From NCBI GenBank assembly GCA_021777285.1, contig JAJYDR010000008.1:1-42378 (forward strand): a stretch of 42,378 nt of DNA, written 5' to 3'. The stretch comes from Actinomycetes bacterium. Its GTDB lineage: Bacteria; Actinomycetota; Acidimicrobiia; Acidimicrobiales; RAAP-2. Positions 25,368 to 37,687 of the stretch are shown here, one piece after another. Position numbers and translations under genes: made by a program. A model generated the notes under the pieces. The model worked only from the letters and a program-made list of their open reading frames with translations. It searched no databases and was not told where the DNA came from. The stretch's first letter is position 1; every line of letters starts with the position of its first letter.

Positions 25368-25692
25368 GGGCGCGAAACAGCTCGGCGCGCTGCTTGGGGC
25401 CAAGCCCGCGAATCCGACGCGACTTGGCGATCTGCGCCTTCTGCATGATGCGCTCGGCCTTCACGTCACCGATCGCCGGAAGGGCGCTGATCAAGTCGTA
25501 CGCGCGCATCTGCGCGATGCACTCCTCGCGGTCGGCGAGCTCGAACAACTCCTCTAAAGAAAGTTCACCCGATTTAATCTGCCGCTTCACCTCGGCGCGA
25601 CGCCGGCGATTCGCGACGGCGAGGCGTGAGGCCTGAACTCGCTGTTCTTGCGACAGTGTTGGCGGAGTCGGTGTCACGGGCACAGAATACAT
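25357..25692 (-). CDS. mihF: Actinobacterial integration host factor MihF
   Basis: A small basic nucleoid protein of the MihF/sIHF type. It shows the N-terminal helix (LSQEQRVQASRLAVANRRRR), the central acidic helix and the helix-two-turn-helix core ISALPAIGDVKAERIM, ending in RIRGLGPKQRAELFRAL, all matching mycobacterial IHF. ATG 25690-25692 gives 111 residues. GTG 25675-25677 is an attractive alternative: it lies exactly 6 bases after TATTCT (25684-25689), the leaderless spacing seen elsewhere here, and yields an N-terminus closer to mycobacterial MihF. Confidence 0.92.
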   Translation of the reverse strand: MYSVPVTPTPPTLSQEQRVQASRLAVANRRRRAEVKRQIKSGELSLEELFELADREECIAQMRAYDLISALPAIGDVKAERIMQKAQIAKSRRIRGLGPKQRAELFRALVR

Positions 25693-25719
25693 CGTGACGA
25701 GCACAAATGCACTCAAGAA

Positions 25720-26556
25720 CTACGCCAGGGCGTCAGATATTTCGTCGCGCCAGCGCCGGGCGGCGTCGTGGACCGCCCGGCGGTCCGGGCCCCGCTCCAA
25801 AATCGCCCTACTAACGCTGACCAGGACTGATGCCGGAGGCACCTCGCCAAAGACCCGGCCGACGCGTTCGGCCGTCGCGCCCTGGGCGCCAACCCCGGGT
25901 ACCAGGATCGGCCCCTGCAGCCGGGTCAGGTCAAACGCGGGACGATCCCTGGTCGCGCCGATGACCGCGCCGATCGCGCCGAATCCGTCGCTGGCGGCGT
26001 TCAACTCAGCGATCGCCGCGAGAATCGTCGCCTCGACGGTGCGCTCGCCGTCCACGATCGCCCCCTGGACGACGCGTCCCTCGGGATTGGACGTGGCGGC
26101 GAGCACGAACAGCCCCCGGCCGCTCGCCTGCGCCGCGGCCACGAGCGGCGCCAGCGCGCCGACGCCGAGGTAGGGATGCGCGGTCAACGCGTCCACGGCG
26201 AGCGGCGAGCCGTCAGTCAGCCACGCCTGGGCGTACCCCTCAACCGACGAGCCGATGTCGCCGCGCTTGGCGTCAGCCACGACCACGAGTGACGCGTCAT
26301 GGGCCTCGCGAATGACCCGCTCCAAGATCCGGTAGCCGGCCGAGCCGAAGCGCTCGAAGAACGCCACCTGGGGCTTGATGGCCGCGGCCGTGCCGATCGC
26401 CGCCTCCACGGTGGACAGCGCGACGAACTCCAGTCCCTCCACGTCGTCGCGCCGGCCCCACTGCGCAACCACGGCGGCGCTCGGATCAACCCCGACGCAC
26501 AGCGGTCCGCGCTCGACGATCAGGTCGCGCAAGCGCGAACCAAACGGGTCAACCAT
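25720..26556 (-). CDS. pyrF: Orotidine-5'-phosphate decarboxylase
   Basis: A 278-residue enzyme making UMP, last step of the pathway. The catalytic motif VVADAKRGDIGSS places it in the second PyrF subfamily common in actinobacteria, and LCVGVDPS near the N-terminus is also typical. ATG 26554-26556 is chosen because GGAG lies 6 bases upstream; a longer start at 26568 is less likely. It overlaps the pyrD end by 8 bases. Confidence 0.96.
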   Translation of the reverse strand: MVDPFGSRLRDLIVERGPLCVGVDPSAAVVAQWGRRDDVEGLEFVALSTVEAAIGTAAAIKPQVAFFERFGSAGYRILERVIREAHDASLVVVADAKRGDIGSSVEGYAQAWLTDGSPLAVDALTAHPYLGVGALAPLVAAAQASGRGLFVLAATSNPEGRVVQGAIVDGERTVEATILAAIAELNAASDGFGAIGAVIGATRDRPAFDLTRLQGPILVPGVGAQGATAERVGRVFGEVPPASVLVSVSRAILERGPDRRAVHDAARRWRDEISDALA

Positions 26557-27459
26557 GAGCCGCTCCAATGATCTCGTGCACGGCGCCGACGCCGTGCGAG
26601 AACAGCCACGCGAGGACCTCTCGCTGGATCCGCCACGGCGCGCGCGGTGACGCGAAGATCGCCGTCCCGACTTCGACGGCGCTGGCGCCCGCCATCAGCA
26701 TCGCAATCGCGTCGTCGCCGCTCCGCACCCCACCGACGCCCACGATCGGCACGTCGGGCAGGGCGCGGCGGCAGTCAAAGATCGCGCGCAGGGCGACCGG
26801 GTGGATCCCGGGCCCGCTGACCCCTCCCCCGACACCGCCCAGCACCGGCCGGCGGCGCTCGATGTCGATGGCGAGCCCGAGCACGGTATTCACCAAGACC
26901 AGGGCTGCGGCACCGGCGTCGACGGCCGCCGCAGCGATCGCGACGAGGTCGGGCGTGTTCGGGCTCAACTTGACCCAGACGGGGCGGGCCGGGTGGACCG
27001 TGGCCCGCACGATCGCGGCCGTCGCCTCGGGCGAATGGGCGAACATCGTCGAACGATCCTCGAGGTTCGGACAACTCGCGTTCACCTCGAGGGCGACCGC
27101 CGAGGAGTCGACGAGTGCCGCGGCGGCGTCCGCGAACTCCTGAGTGTTGCGCCCCCAGACGGACGCGACGATCGTCGCACCCGCGGCCACGAGGGATGGC
27201 TCGTAGTCGCGCCGCCACGCCGCCGCACCTGGTCCGGCCAGTCCGACCGAATTGATCAGGTGCTCGCCGACGGCCGCGACCCGCGGCGCGGGATTGCCCG
27301 GCCAGGCGAAGCTCGCGAGGGATTTGGTCACGATGGCCCCGAGACGACCAAGGTCGCCGTAGCCGGCGAGCTCGTCGCCAAAGCCGGCGGTGCCCGCCGC
27401 GGTGAGGATCGGCGAGCGCAGCGCAACCGTGCCCACCCGCGTGGCGAGTGACGGGTCGC

Positions 27460-27463
<4 letters not shown>
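26549..27463 (-). CDS. pyrD: Dihydroorotate dehydrogenase, class 1B-like
   Basis: A 304-residue flavoprotein oxidising dihydroorotate to orotate. The catalytic cysteine in VNASCPN (Ser in class 2 enzymes) marks class 1, and [19 protein letters not shown] with [14 protein letters not shown] resembles class 1B, which normally works with an iron-sulfur/FAD subunit PyrK to reduce NAD. No pyrK is present in the window. No N-terminal membrane helix is seen, arguing against class 2. GTG 27461-27463 overlaps the carB stop (GTGA). Confidence 0.94.
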
Positions 27464-30746
<3,283 letters not shown>

Positions 30747-30747
<1 letters not shown>

Positions 30748-31835
30748 CAGCCGGCCCTCAGGTCCTCGCCGCGAAGCAGCGACTCGAAACGTTCGAACAG
30801 ATAGCGGGCGTCGTGCGGACCGGGTCCGGCCTCGGGGTGGTACTGGACCGAGAAACACCGCAGTTTCGGTGACACCATGCCCTCGACGACGCCGTCATTC
30901 AGGTTGCGGTGACTCACCACCGCGCTCAGCGAGTCCGGATCGACGGCGTAGTTGTGATTCTGGGCGGTCACCTCGATCCGGCCAGTCGCGAGGTCCTGGA
31001 CGGGATGGTTGCTGCCGTGGTGGCCGAAGGGCAGCTTGTAGGTCGAGCCGCCGAGTGCCGTCGCGAGCAGCTGGTGCCCGAGGCAGATCCCGAAGATGGG
31101 AACTGCGCCGACGAGGCCCTCCACCTCGCGCACGTACGAGCCGAGCGCCGCGGGGTCGCCCGGGCCGTTGGAGAGGAAGACGCCGTCGGGCGCCAGGGAC
31201 TGGATGTCTGTCGCTGACGTGCCGGCGGGCACCACGGTGACGCGAAAGCGCTGTGCGAGCTGGTCGACCATCGTGGTCTTGATGCCGTAGTCCACGGCGA
31301 CCACGTGGCGTGCACCGTTCCCACGTTGGTAGGCCGCGGGCGTCGAGACGAGCGAGACGTAGTCCATCCCGTCGGTCCCGTGGGCCGATGCCGCGGCGCC
31401 GGCCACGACGTCGACGCTCGCGTGTCCGAAGGCGCCCGGCAGCGCCCCGTGCGCGCGCAGGTGGCGGGTGAGCCGTCGCGTGTCCACGCCGACGATCGCG
31501 GGCACCCGGCGCTCGACGAGGAAGGGCTCCAGCGCGTCTTGAGCTCGCCAGTTCGACGGGCGACCGGCGAGTTCGCGCACGACGACGCCGCGGCACCAGG
31601 GACGCGCCGCCTCGTCATCGAGGGAAGTCACGCCGTAGTTGCCGATGTGGGGGTAGGTGAAGGTGATGATCTGTCCGGCGTAGCTCGGGTCGGTGACGAC
31701 TTCTTGATACCCGCTGAGCGCGGTGTTGAAGACGAACTCGCCGGTGGTGACCCCGTCATCGGGCAGGTAGCCGGCGGCGTAGCCCTCAAAGACGGCGCCG
31801 TCGCTGAGCACGAGGGTCGATGGTCGGCGGTTCAC
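30747..31835 (-). CDS. carA: Carbamoyl-phosphate synthase small subunit
   Basis: A 362-residue glutaminase subunit delivering ammonia to CarB. The N-terminal domain has [17 protein letters not shown]; the class I glutaminase domain has the nucleophile cysteine in [15 protein letters not shown] and the His-x-Glu pair in [12 protein letters not shown]. The GTG start overlaps the pyrC stop (GTGA). Confidence 0.97.
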
Positions 31836-33145
31836 GCGAGCTCCCCGTCAGCGACCACGACCGAGCCGCGCACGATGGTGGCGCGCACGCGTCCCACCAA
31901 CGCACGACCGTCGTAGGGCGTGTTGTAGGCGAAGCTCTGCAGGCGGTCGCGATGCGCCACCCATCGCTCGACCGGATCGAAGACCACGAGGTTCGCGTCC
32001 TCGCCCGCGGCGACCGCGCCACCGTGACCGCTGTGGCGAACCGGCGCGTCCTCACGGCGCAGCTGCGCGATGCGCGCGGGACCGCGGCTCAAGAGTGCAA
32101 AGAAGCGAATCGGGTCCGCCTGAGGCCCGCCGAGCGCCTCGAGGGTGAGCGAGGCCGCGTGCTCGAGACCGAGCATCCCCGCCGGCGCCTCGTCAAAGGG
32201 CAGGTCCTTCAACTCGGCCGCGTGCGGCGCGTGGTCCGTCGCCACCGCGTCGGCGAGTCCGTTGACGAGCGACGACCGCACCGCGGCCACGTCCGAGACG
32301 GACCGCAGAGGCGGATTCACCTTGAAGTGCGCGTCGTAGGTCGCGCATGCTGACTCGTCGAGGGTGAAGTGATGCGGCGCGACTTCGGCGGTGACCGGCA
32401 GACCCTCGTCGCGTGCCGCGCCGACCATGGCCAGCGACCGCGCGGTCGAAAGGTGCAAGAAGTGCAGCGGCGACCCCGTCAGGCGGACGAGTTCCACGTC
32501 GCGCGCGACCATGATCTCCTCGGCGGCCGCCGGACGCCCGATGAGTCCGAGGTGGCTGCTGAGCGCCCCCTCGTTCATCGATCCATCACCAGCCAGGTGT
32601 GCGTCCTCGCAGTGCTGGGCTAGCCGGACGCCAAGGGGACGCGCGTAGCTCAGGGCGCGGCGCATGACGGCCGCGTCCTGGACGCCGGCACCGTCGTCGG
32701 TGAAGAGCCGCACACCGAGTGCCGCGAGCTCGCCCATCGGCGCGAGCCGCTCGCCGAGGCGACCCTGCGTGATGGCTCCGGCGACGGCGACGTCGACGAG
32801 CGCGCGCGACCCCTGGTCCAAGACGTAGGTCGCCAGGGCGACATTGTCGAGGGCCGGCTCAGTATTGGGCATCGCGACCACGGCCGTGTAGCCGCCCATC
32901 GCGGCGGCACGGGCGCCGCTTTCGATCGTCTCGGCCGATTCACGACCCGGCTCGCGCAGGTGGGTGTGCAGGTCCACGAGGCCCGGCCCGACCCAGCAGC
33001 CCGTCGCGTCTATCTCGCGCGAACCCTGCGGCGCGTCCAGACGCTCCCCCACCGCCGCGATCACGCCGTCGACCACCAGGACGTCCGCGATGGTCACCGC
33101 GTGGGGGCCGACGACCGCTCCGTTTCGAATGACGACCGACTCCAT
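31832..33145 (-). CDS. pyrC: Dihydroorotase
   Basis: A 437-residue zinc amidohydrolase closing carbamoyl aspartate to dihydroorotate. The class I signature DLHTHLREPG supplies two metal histidines; FTDDGAGVQ and ATDHAPH further ligands. The ATG 33143-33145 has GGGAGGT 6 bases upstream and overlaps the pyrB stop; a GTG one codon earlier would also overlap. Length and motifs are those of actinobacterial PyrC. Confidence 0.96.
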   Translation of the reverse strand: MESVVIRNGAVVGPHAVTIADVLVVDGVIAAVGERLDAPQGSREIDATGCWVGPGLVDLHTHLREPGRESAETIESGARAAAMGGYTAVVAMPNTEPALDNVALATYVLDQGSRALVDVAVAGAITQGRLGERLAPMGELAALGVRLFTDDGAGVQDAAVMRRALSYARPLGVRLAQHCEDAHLAGDGSMNEGALSSHLGLIGRPAAAEEIMVARDVELVRLTGSPLHFLHLSTARSLAMVGAARDEGLPVTAEVAPHHFTLDESACATYDAHFKVNPPLRSVSDVAAVRSSLVNGLADAVATDHAPHAAELKDLPFDEAPAGMLGLEHAASLTLEALGGPQADPIRFFALLSRGPARIAQLRREDAPVRHSGHGGAVAAGEDANLVVFDPVERWVAHRDRLQSFAYNTPYDGRALVGRVRATIVRGSVVVADGELA

Positions 33146-34128
33146 CACGCCACCTCCCGGTTCGCTCCGGCCACGGTGAGATAGAGCACCGCCATTCGGA
33201 TGGGCACGCCGTTGCTGACTTGGCGTTCGATGATTGCCGCGGGCAGGTCGGCGACGACCGAATCGAGCTCGACACCGCGATTGATCGGTCCCGGGTGCAT
33301 GATGAGCGTCTCGGGGCGCAGCCGTCGGGCCCTCGCGGCCGTGAGGCCGAAGGTCGTCGTGAACTCGCGCAGGCTCGGCACGAATGAGCCGGTCCCACGC
33401 TCGTTCTGCAGGCGCAGCAGCCCGATGACGTCGGCCCAGACGAGCGCCTCGTCGAAGTCCTCGACGACCTCGACGGGCCAGGTCTCGATGTCGATGGGCA
33501 GGAGGGTTCCCGGCGCCGCGACTCGCACCTGCGCCCCGAGGGCGACGTAGGCGTCGACGTCACTGCGCGCCACCCGGCTGTGCACGATGTCACCGACGAT
33601 CAAGACGCGCAGTCCGTCGAACAGCGTCGCGCCGGTCTCCGACGCCGTGAGGCCTCGCCGTTCGGCGAGTACCTGGCGGACCGTGAATGCGTCCAGGAGT
33701 CCCTGGGTCGGGTGCTGGTGGAGGCCGTCGCCGGCGTTGATGACGCGCACGTGCGGAACGAACCGGCTGACCTGCTCCGCGGCCCCGCTCGAGCGGTGCC
33801 GCAGCACGACCGCGTCGAGGCCGAGCGCGTCGATGGTCGCGATCGTGTCGCGCAACGACTCGCCCTTCTTCACGCTGCTCGAGGCCACCGCGAGCGACAG
33901 CACGTCAGCGCTCAGCCGCTTCGCCGCCGTCTCGAAGCTGAGGCGCGTCCGCGTCGACTCCTCGAAGAAGAGCGACGCGACGACCCGACCCTTGAGGGCG
34001 GGCACCTTCTTGATCGTGCGCTGGTGGACCTCGACGAATGACTCCGCCGTGTCGAGCACTTCGACCAGTGCCTCGCGGCTGACGTCGTGCAGGGACAACA
34101 GGCTCTGACCCCGAATGCTGTCGATCAC
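33145..34128 (-). CDS. pyrB: Aspartate carbamoyltransferase catalytic subunit
   Basis: A 327-residue enzyme joining carbamoyl phosphate and aspartate. The carbamoyl-phosphate motif FFEESTRTRLSFE and HPTQGLLDAFT are canonical, and the C-terminal half has HPGPINRGVELDS. No pyrI regulatory subunit is present, as in other actinobacteria. GTG 34126-34128 overlaps the pyrR stop (GTGA). Confidence 0.97.
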   Translation of the reverse strand: MIDSIRGQSLLSLHDVSREALVEVLDTAESFVEVHQRTIKKVPALKGRVVASLFFEESTRTRLSFETAAKRLSADVLSLAVASSSVKKGESLRDTIATIDALGLDAVVLRHRSSGAAEQVSRFVPHVRVINAGDGLHQHPTQGLLDAFTVRQVLAERRGLTASETGATLFDGLRVLIVGDIVHSRVARSDVDAYVALGAQVRVAAPGTLLPIDIETWPVEVVEDFDEALVWADVIGLLRLQNERGTGSFVPSLREFTTTFGLTAARARRLRPETLIMHPGPINRGVELDSVVADLPAAIIERQVSNGVPIRMAVLYLTVAGANREVA

Positions 34129-34691
34129 GAACCCGCCTCCTCGCCGATCCAGACGCCGTCTATGGTCGCCACGATGGCTTCGTGTTGGGCGGTGGGCAGG
34201 TTCTTGCCCACGAAGTCAGCCCGAATGGGCAGTTCCCGATGGCCACGGTCGACGAGCACGGCGAGCTGGATCGCCCGCGGTCGACCCCACTCGGCGAGGG
34301 CGTTCAGCGCCGCGCGAATCGTCCGGCCGGTGTAGAGGACGTCGTCGACGAGCAGGACGGTACGGTCCGTGAGGTCCACCGGGATAGTCGTGGCGGTCGC
34401 ACCGAGCAAGGGTCGCCGGTCGTGGTCGTCGCGGAAGTAGGCTACGTCGAGGCGCCCGACGTGCACGGCGAGCCCACCGATGGCGTCGATGGCCGCGGCG
34501 AGTCGCTCGGCGAGGACCACCCCACCCACTTGCAGGCCGAGTACGACCAGCTCGGCCTGGTCCGCGTTGCGTTCGATGACTTCGTGGGCCATCCGGCGCA
34601 CGGCTCGATCGACATCGTCTCGCGAGAGCAACTGTGAACGCGGTTCGAACTCGCTGTTCGGCACGTTCGACGTGCCCGGTCTCTTGGTCAC
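34125..34691 (-). CDS. pyrR: Pyr operon regulator PyrR / uracil phosphoribosyltransferase
   Basis: A 188-residue protein that binds pyr mRNA when UMP is high and often has weak uracil phosphoribosyltransferase activity. The PRPP motif LLVDDVLYTGRTIRAAL is present, as is the flanking YFRDDHDRRPLL segment. The GTG at 34689-34691 has GGGAGG 4 bases upstream. It is the first gene of a very long array, and a PyrR-binding RNA motif lies in its own leader. Confidence 0.95.
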   Translation of the reverse strand: MTKRPGTSNVPNSEFEPRSQLLSRDDVDRAVRRMAHEVIERNADQAELVVLGLQVGGVVLAERLAAAIDAIGGLAVHVGRLDVAYFRDDHDRRPLLGATATTIPVDLTDRTVLLVDDVLYTGRTIRAALNALAEWGRPRAIQLAVLVDRGHRELPIRADFVGKNLPTAQHEAIVATIDGVWIGEEAGS

Positions 34692-34738
34692 AGTTCCTCC
34701 CGCCGTACGAGCCTCACGGGACCCGCTTCACGACGATG
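34692..34738 (-). promoter_or_regulatory. PyrR-binding RNA element in the pyrR leader
   Basis: The minus strand at 34710-34723 reads GGTCCCGTGAGGCT, matching the PyrR binding-loop consensus A-R-U-C-C-N-G-N-G-A-G-G-Y-U at 13 of 14 positions. It ends 8 bases before the ribosome binding site GGGAGG (34696-34701), and UCCCG (34717-34721) can pair with CGGGA (34698-34702), hiding part of that site. No terminator follows, so PyrR probably represses translation, as known for Mycobacterium smegmatis, rather than attenuating transcription. Confidence 0.7.
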
Positions 34739-34744
34739 AGCACC

Positions 34745-34772
34745 AGGTTACCAGACGCGCATCGATTATCGA
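34745..34772 (-). promoter_or_regulatory. Candidate pyrR promoter
   Basis: TAACCT (34745-34750) as -10 and TCGATA (34767-34772) as -35, 16 bases apart, predict a start near 34738 and a leader of about 47 bases that just contains the PyrR element. The -35 lies in the end of the ctaG gene upstream. Confidence 0.4.
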
Positions 34773-35683
34773 GAGCCTTCGGCGTGGGTCGGCGGCGTGG
34801 AGATGGTCAAGTCGAGGGTGGAGGCCCGCCCCGTGAGCCGGTCGAGCACGCTGCCCATCGAGCCCTCGGTCTCGATAGCCCGCCGGATCACGATCGCCAG
34901 GGTCGGCAGCGCCCAGAAGTCACCGCAGACCCAGAGGATCGCCGCCCCGATCTGTTGGTCGGCGAATGGCGAGAGCGTCACGCCGGGCACGTGCGAATAG
35001 ACCGCGTACCAGCTGACGGTCGTCAAAATGCTCATCGAGATCGCGAGCATCGTCATGAGCCCGTTGGTCAGCAACACCGCGCCGATCTTCCAGACCGCGC
35101 CCTTGGCCGGCTTCATCGGCGCCGACGGGTAGATCTGGAGCCAGAACAGGGTGCCCGCCACCACGAAGCTCCCGTGCATCAGCCAGACGTGCACGAAGGC
35201 GTTCCGCTCGCCGAGGTCAAAGAGGCTGGGCACGTGCCACGCGAACATGACCGCGTTCATCAAGGCGAGCGCGAACCAGGGGTTGCGCAAGAACCGCCCC
35301 GTGGCCCGCAGCCAGGCCGTCGACCCACGTAGGAAGAGGAACCGACCGACGCGCCGGCGCGCTCCCACCGGCAGCACGAAGAGCAACGGCATCCAGGGTG
35401 CGCCGGCGACGATCAACATCGGCACGAAGAAGGCGATCACCACGTGTTCGATCATGTGCACGAAGAAGTAGCGCGCGGCCCAGAAGTCGAGGGGCGAGGC
35501 GATCGCGACGACCATGAGCGCCAGGCCCGCGTAGAACCGGTACGACCGGCGGCGGCGGCGCAATCGGTTTGCGGCCGTCGAGCGGCTGCCCATCCGGCGC
35601 AGCCCGACTTCGTGGGCGACCACCGTGAGCGCGAGCACGACGACCATCGGGTCAAAGGTCCAGTGGTGCGTGATGTAGTTCAC
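34766..35683 (-). CDS. ctaG: CtaG-type cytochrome c oxidase assembly protein
   Basis: A 305-residue membrane protein of the caa3_CtaG family (Bacillus-type CtaG), thought to help insert copper into the oxidase. About seven hydrophobic segments are visible. The histidine-bearing helix YFFVHMIEHVVIAFFVPML, the AWHVPS motif, the VHVWLMHGSFV helix and the DQQIGAAILW segment follow the family pattern. GTG 35681-35683, 11 bases after the upstream gene. It lies in an oxidase biogenesis island with sco and cta genes. Confidence 0.85.
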   Translation of the reverse strand: MNYITHHWTFDPMVVVLALTVVAHEVGLRRMGSRSTAANRLRRRRRSYRFYAGLALMVVAIASPLDFWAARYFFVHMIEHVVIAFFVPMLIVAGAPWMPLLFVLPVGARRRVGRFLFLRGSTAWLRATGRFLRNPWFALALMNAVMFAWHVPSLFDLGERNAFVHVWLMHGSFVVAGTLFWLQIYPSAPMKPAKGAVWKIGAVLLTNGLMTMLAISMSILTTVSWYAVYSHVPGVTLSPFADQQIGAAILWVCGDFWALPTLAIVIRRAIETEGSMGSVLDRLTGRASTLDLTISTPPTHAEGSR

Positions 35684-35694
35684 GGCGTCACCGG

Positions 35695-36117
35695 CTACGG
35701 CGTTCCGCTCGGGGCCTGCTCACCGGGGTGGCCGGCGCCGCTGCCACCGGGTTCGCCAACGTCGCCCTCGGCTCGTTGCGAGTCGGCGAGCTCGGCTTGG
35801 TGGGCCTGCCAGGCCTTGAGCATCCCGTCGTACTGGGGCGCGAGTCCCGGCTCACGCTTGGCCCGGCGAGACGGTTTGGCGTCCTCGTGCAAGACCTTCC
35901 ACCACATGTAGACCGCAAAGATGCCCAGCAGGGGCCACTCGAACACGTAGGCCCAGCTCAGGGTGTTGCCCCCTTCGGCGCGTCCCAATTCGAACCAGAA
36001 CGCCGCCGTGCAAAACGCCAGTCCGAGCAGCAACACCACGTGCGTCCGCCACGCCTCGGCCCCACCCATACGGTGCGGCGTCCTTGCGGGCGCGTCGGGA
36101 CCCTTCGCACCACTCAT
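35695..36117 (-). CDS. Two-helix membrane protein of unknown function
   Basis: A 140-residue protein with two hydrophobic segments at about 25-45 (THVVLLLGLAFCTAAFWFEL) and 58-75 (WAYVFEWPLLGIFAVYMWW), then a charged, cytoplasmic-looking tail rich in Gly, Glu and Pro. I do not recognise a named domain. ATG 36115-36117 has TACAGT (36124-36129) ending exactly 6 bases upstream, so a leaderless promoter is likely. It is followed 11 bases later by ctaG and stands divergently from sco, which suggests a role in oxidase assembly, inferred from context only. Confidence 0.72.
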   Translation of the reverse strand: MSGAKGPDAPARTPHRMGGAEAWRTHVVLLLGLAFCTAAFWFELGRAEGGNTLSWAYVFEWPLLGIFAVYMWWKVLHEDAKPSRRAKREPGLAPQYDGMLKAWQAHQAELADSQRAEGDVGEPGGSGAGHPGEQAPSGTP

Positions 36118-36123
36118 CACCCG

Positions 36124-36180
36124 ACTGTATCCCTCGATGTCCGCGCGCGACGCTGAGAAAACTCTCCGTGTGGGTAGAGT
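36124..36180. promoter_or_regulatory. Divergent promoter region between the two-helix protein gene and sco
   Basis: On the minus strand TACAGT (36124-36129) precedes the leftward ATG by 6 bases. On the plus strand TAGAGT (36175-36180) precedes the sco ATG by 8 bases. Both suggest little or no leader. The 71-base gap shows no other structure. Confidence 0.4.
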
Positions 36181-36188
36181 GCGAGGCA

Positions 36189-37013
36189 ATGACCAGCGGC
36201 CCGGACCTAGCCCCCGACAGCGAGGACCACGCCCCCTCGGCGCCACTGATCTCGCCCGACGAGCGGCGCGAAGCGTTTCGCGCCGGACGAGCGCCGGTGC
36301 CGCCGAAGTTCATCCTCTTGGTCGCGGTCGTCTTCGTCGTGCTGGGTCTCGGCGGCGTCGTGCTCGAGCGGGTCATCGGCACACCAGGGCAGACTCCCGT
36401 CTCGATCCCCTCGGCGAGCTCGACGCCGTCCTCCCTGCCCACCACGTCGCACTCGATACTCGGGCTGCGGCGCCTCACGGCGATCCCGGCCCCACCGATC
36501 ACGCTGACCGACCAGCACGGCTCCCCCTGGCGGCTCAGCGACCAGCGCGGACGGGTCGTCATCGTCGCCTTCTACAACGAGACGTGCAACGACATCTGTC
36601 CGGTCCTGGGCGCGGAGTTGCGCGCCACGATCGCGCTGCTCGGCACCAGCGCCCCTCGCGTCGACCTGGCGATCGTCAACACCGATCCGACCCACGCCAA
36701 CGTCACCGCCCGGCCACCGGCGCTGGCGACACCGGGGCTGCTTAATCGTCCCAACGTCGTGTTCTTGACCGGAACCCTCGCCCAGCTGAACGCCGTCTGG
36801 ACGTCGTACGGCGTGCAGGTTCGCGTCGGCCAGCCGCCGGCCCCGAGCCTGCACAACGACGTGCTGTACTTCATCTCGGCCAGCGGGAAACTGCACGCCT
36901 TGGCGACGCCGTTCGCGAACGAGAACCGCCAGGGCGTCTTCACGCTCGGCAGCTCGTCACGCCGCGCCTTCGCCGCTGGAGTCGCTGAGGTGGCCGATAG
37001 TCTGTTGCCGTGA
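36189..37013 (+). CDS. Sco1/SenC-type copper chaperone
   Basis: A 274-residue membrane-anchored thioredoxin-fold protein of the Sco family, which delivers copper to the CuA centre of subunit II. One hydrophobic anchor at about residues 43-62 (KFILLVAVVFVVLGLGGVVL) is followed by the outer domain with the copper motif C-x3-C in FYNETCNDICPVLG and a likely His ligand in LHNDVLYFIS. ATG 36189 is the start after the TAGAGT box; a longer frame from 36084 is not supported. GTGA overlap with the next gene. Confidence 0.85.
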   Translation: MTSGPDLAPDSEDHAPSAPLISPDERREAFRAGRAPVPPKFILLVAVVFVVLGLGGVVLERVIGTPGQTPVSIPSASSTPSSLPTTSHSILGLRRLTAIPAPPITLTDQHGSPWRLSDQRGRVVIVAFYNETCNDICPVLGAELRATIALLGTSAPRVDLAIVNTDPTHANVTARPPALATPGLLNRPNVVFLTGTLAQLNAVWTSYGVQVRVGQPPAPSLHNDVLYFISASGKLHALATPFANENRQGVFTLGSSSRRAFAAGVAEVADSLLP

Positions 37014-37687
37014 GTACCCCCGAGAGCGAGGTCCGAGCGAGTTCGTACGACCCCGCATCGATGCCGGCGTCGACGTTGATCGCCAGCAAGGCCGTCTGGT
37101 ACCGGCGCCCGTGGTTCCTGATCGCGTTGGTGATCGTCATCGCGATCGCCGTATCGGTGATCTCCGACTTGCCCCACGCCGTGACCAGGACCGAGGACGC
37201 GTCCCAGCAAAATGGCACCATCACGCTGATCAACAATGACATCGCCCCGTGCGTCTACGCACTGCACGAGAGTTTTCTGATCTACAACCGGCTGCGTGCG
37301 GGAACGCTCACCCCCGGCGACGTCCAGTTGTCATCCAGCCTCTTGAACCAGGACCAGGCGTCGTGCACCCTCGCGACTGGTCCCATCTACGACCTCGCGA
37401 CCAATATCCAACCCGTCGACACCGCGGCAGGCAAGAAGATAGACGCCATGTACGCCGTGGTCATCACCTGGATCACCAATGACGCCAAGGACGCCATCTT
37501 CGACGTCGCCATGGCGGTACGTCAGCCCACCAACCAGAAATGGGTGCACGATCTCACCCTGCGTCAGCGCTACCTCACCCAGGACCGCGCGCGTATCAAT
37601 ACGCTCGTCGCCGAGGCGAGCCATCTGCTCGGGATCACGCTGAAGTCCGTGAAGGTCCCCCAGCTCGCGCCACTGCTCGGAACGTAG
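37010..37687 (+). CDS. Membrane-anchored protein of unknown function, cotranscribed with sco
   Basis: A 225-residue protein. One hydrophobic helix at about 35-53 (WFLIALVIVIAIAVSVISDL) anchors an outer domain of about 170 residues. That domain is mostly helical in appearance and contains two cysteines (APCVYAL and ASCTLAT) that could form a disulfide, plus aromatic and acidic patches. I recognise no family. The GTG overlaps the sco stop (GTGA), so the two are translated together; a role in copper delivery or oxidase assembly is inferred. Confidence 0.72.
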   Translation: MSTPESEVRASSYDPASMPASTLIASKAVWYRRPWFLIALVIVIAIAVSVISDLPHAVTRTEDASQQNGTITLINNDIAPCVYALHESFLIYNRLRAGTLTPGDVQLSSSLLNQDQASCTLATGPIYDLATNIQPVDTAAGKKIDAMYAVVITWITNDAKDAIFDVAMAVRQPTNQKWVHDLTLRQRYLTQDRARINTLVAEASHLLGITLKSVKVPQLAPLLGT

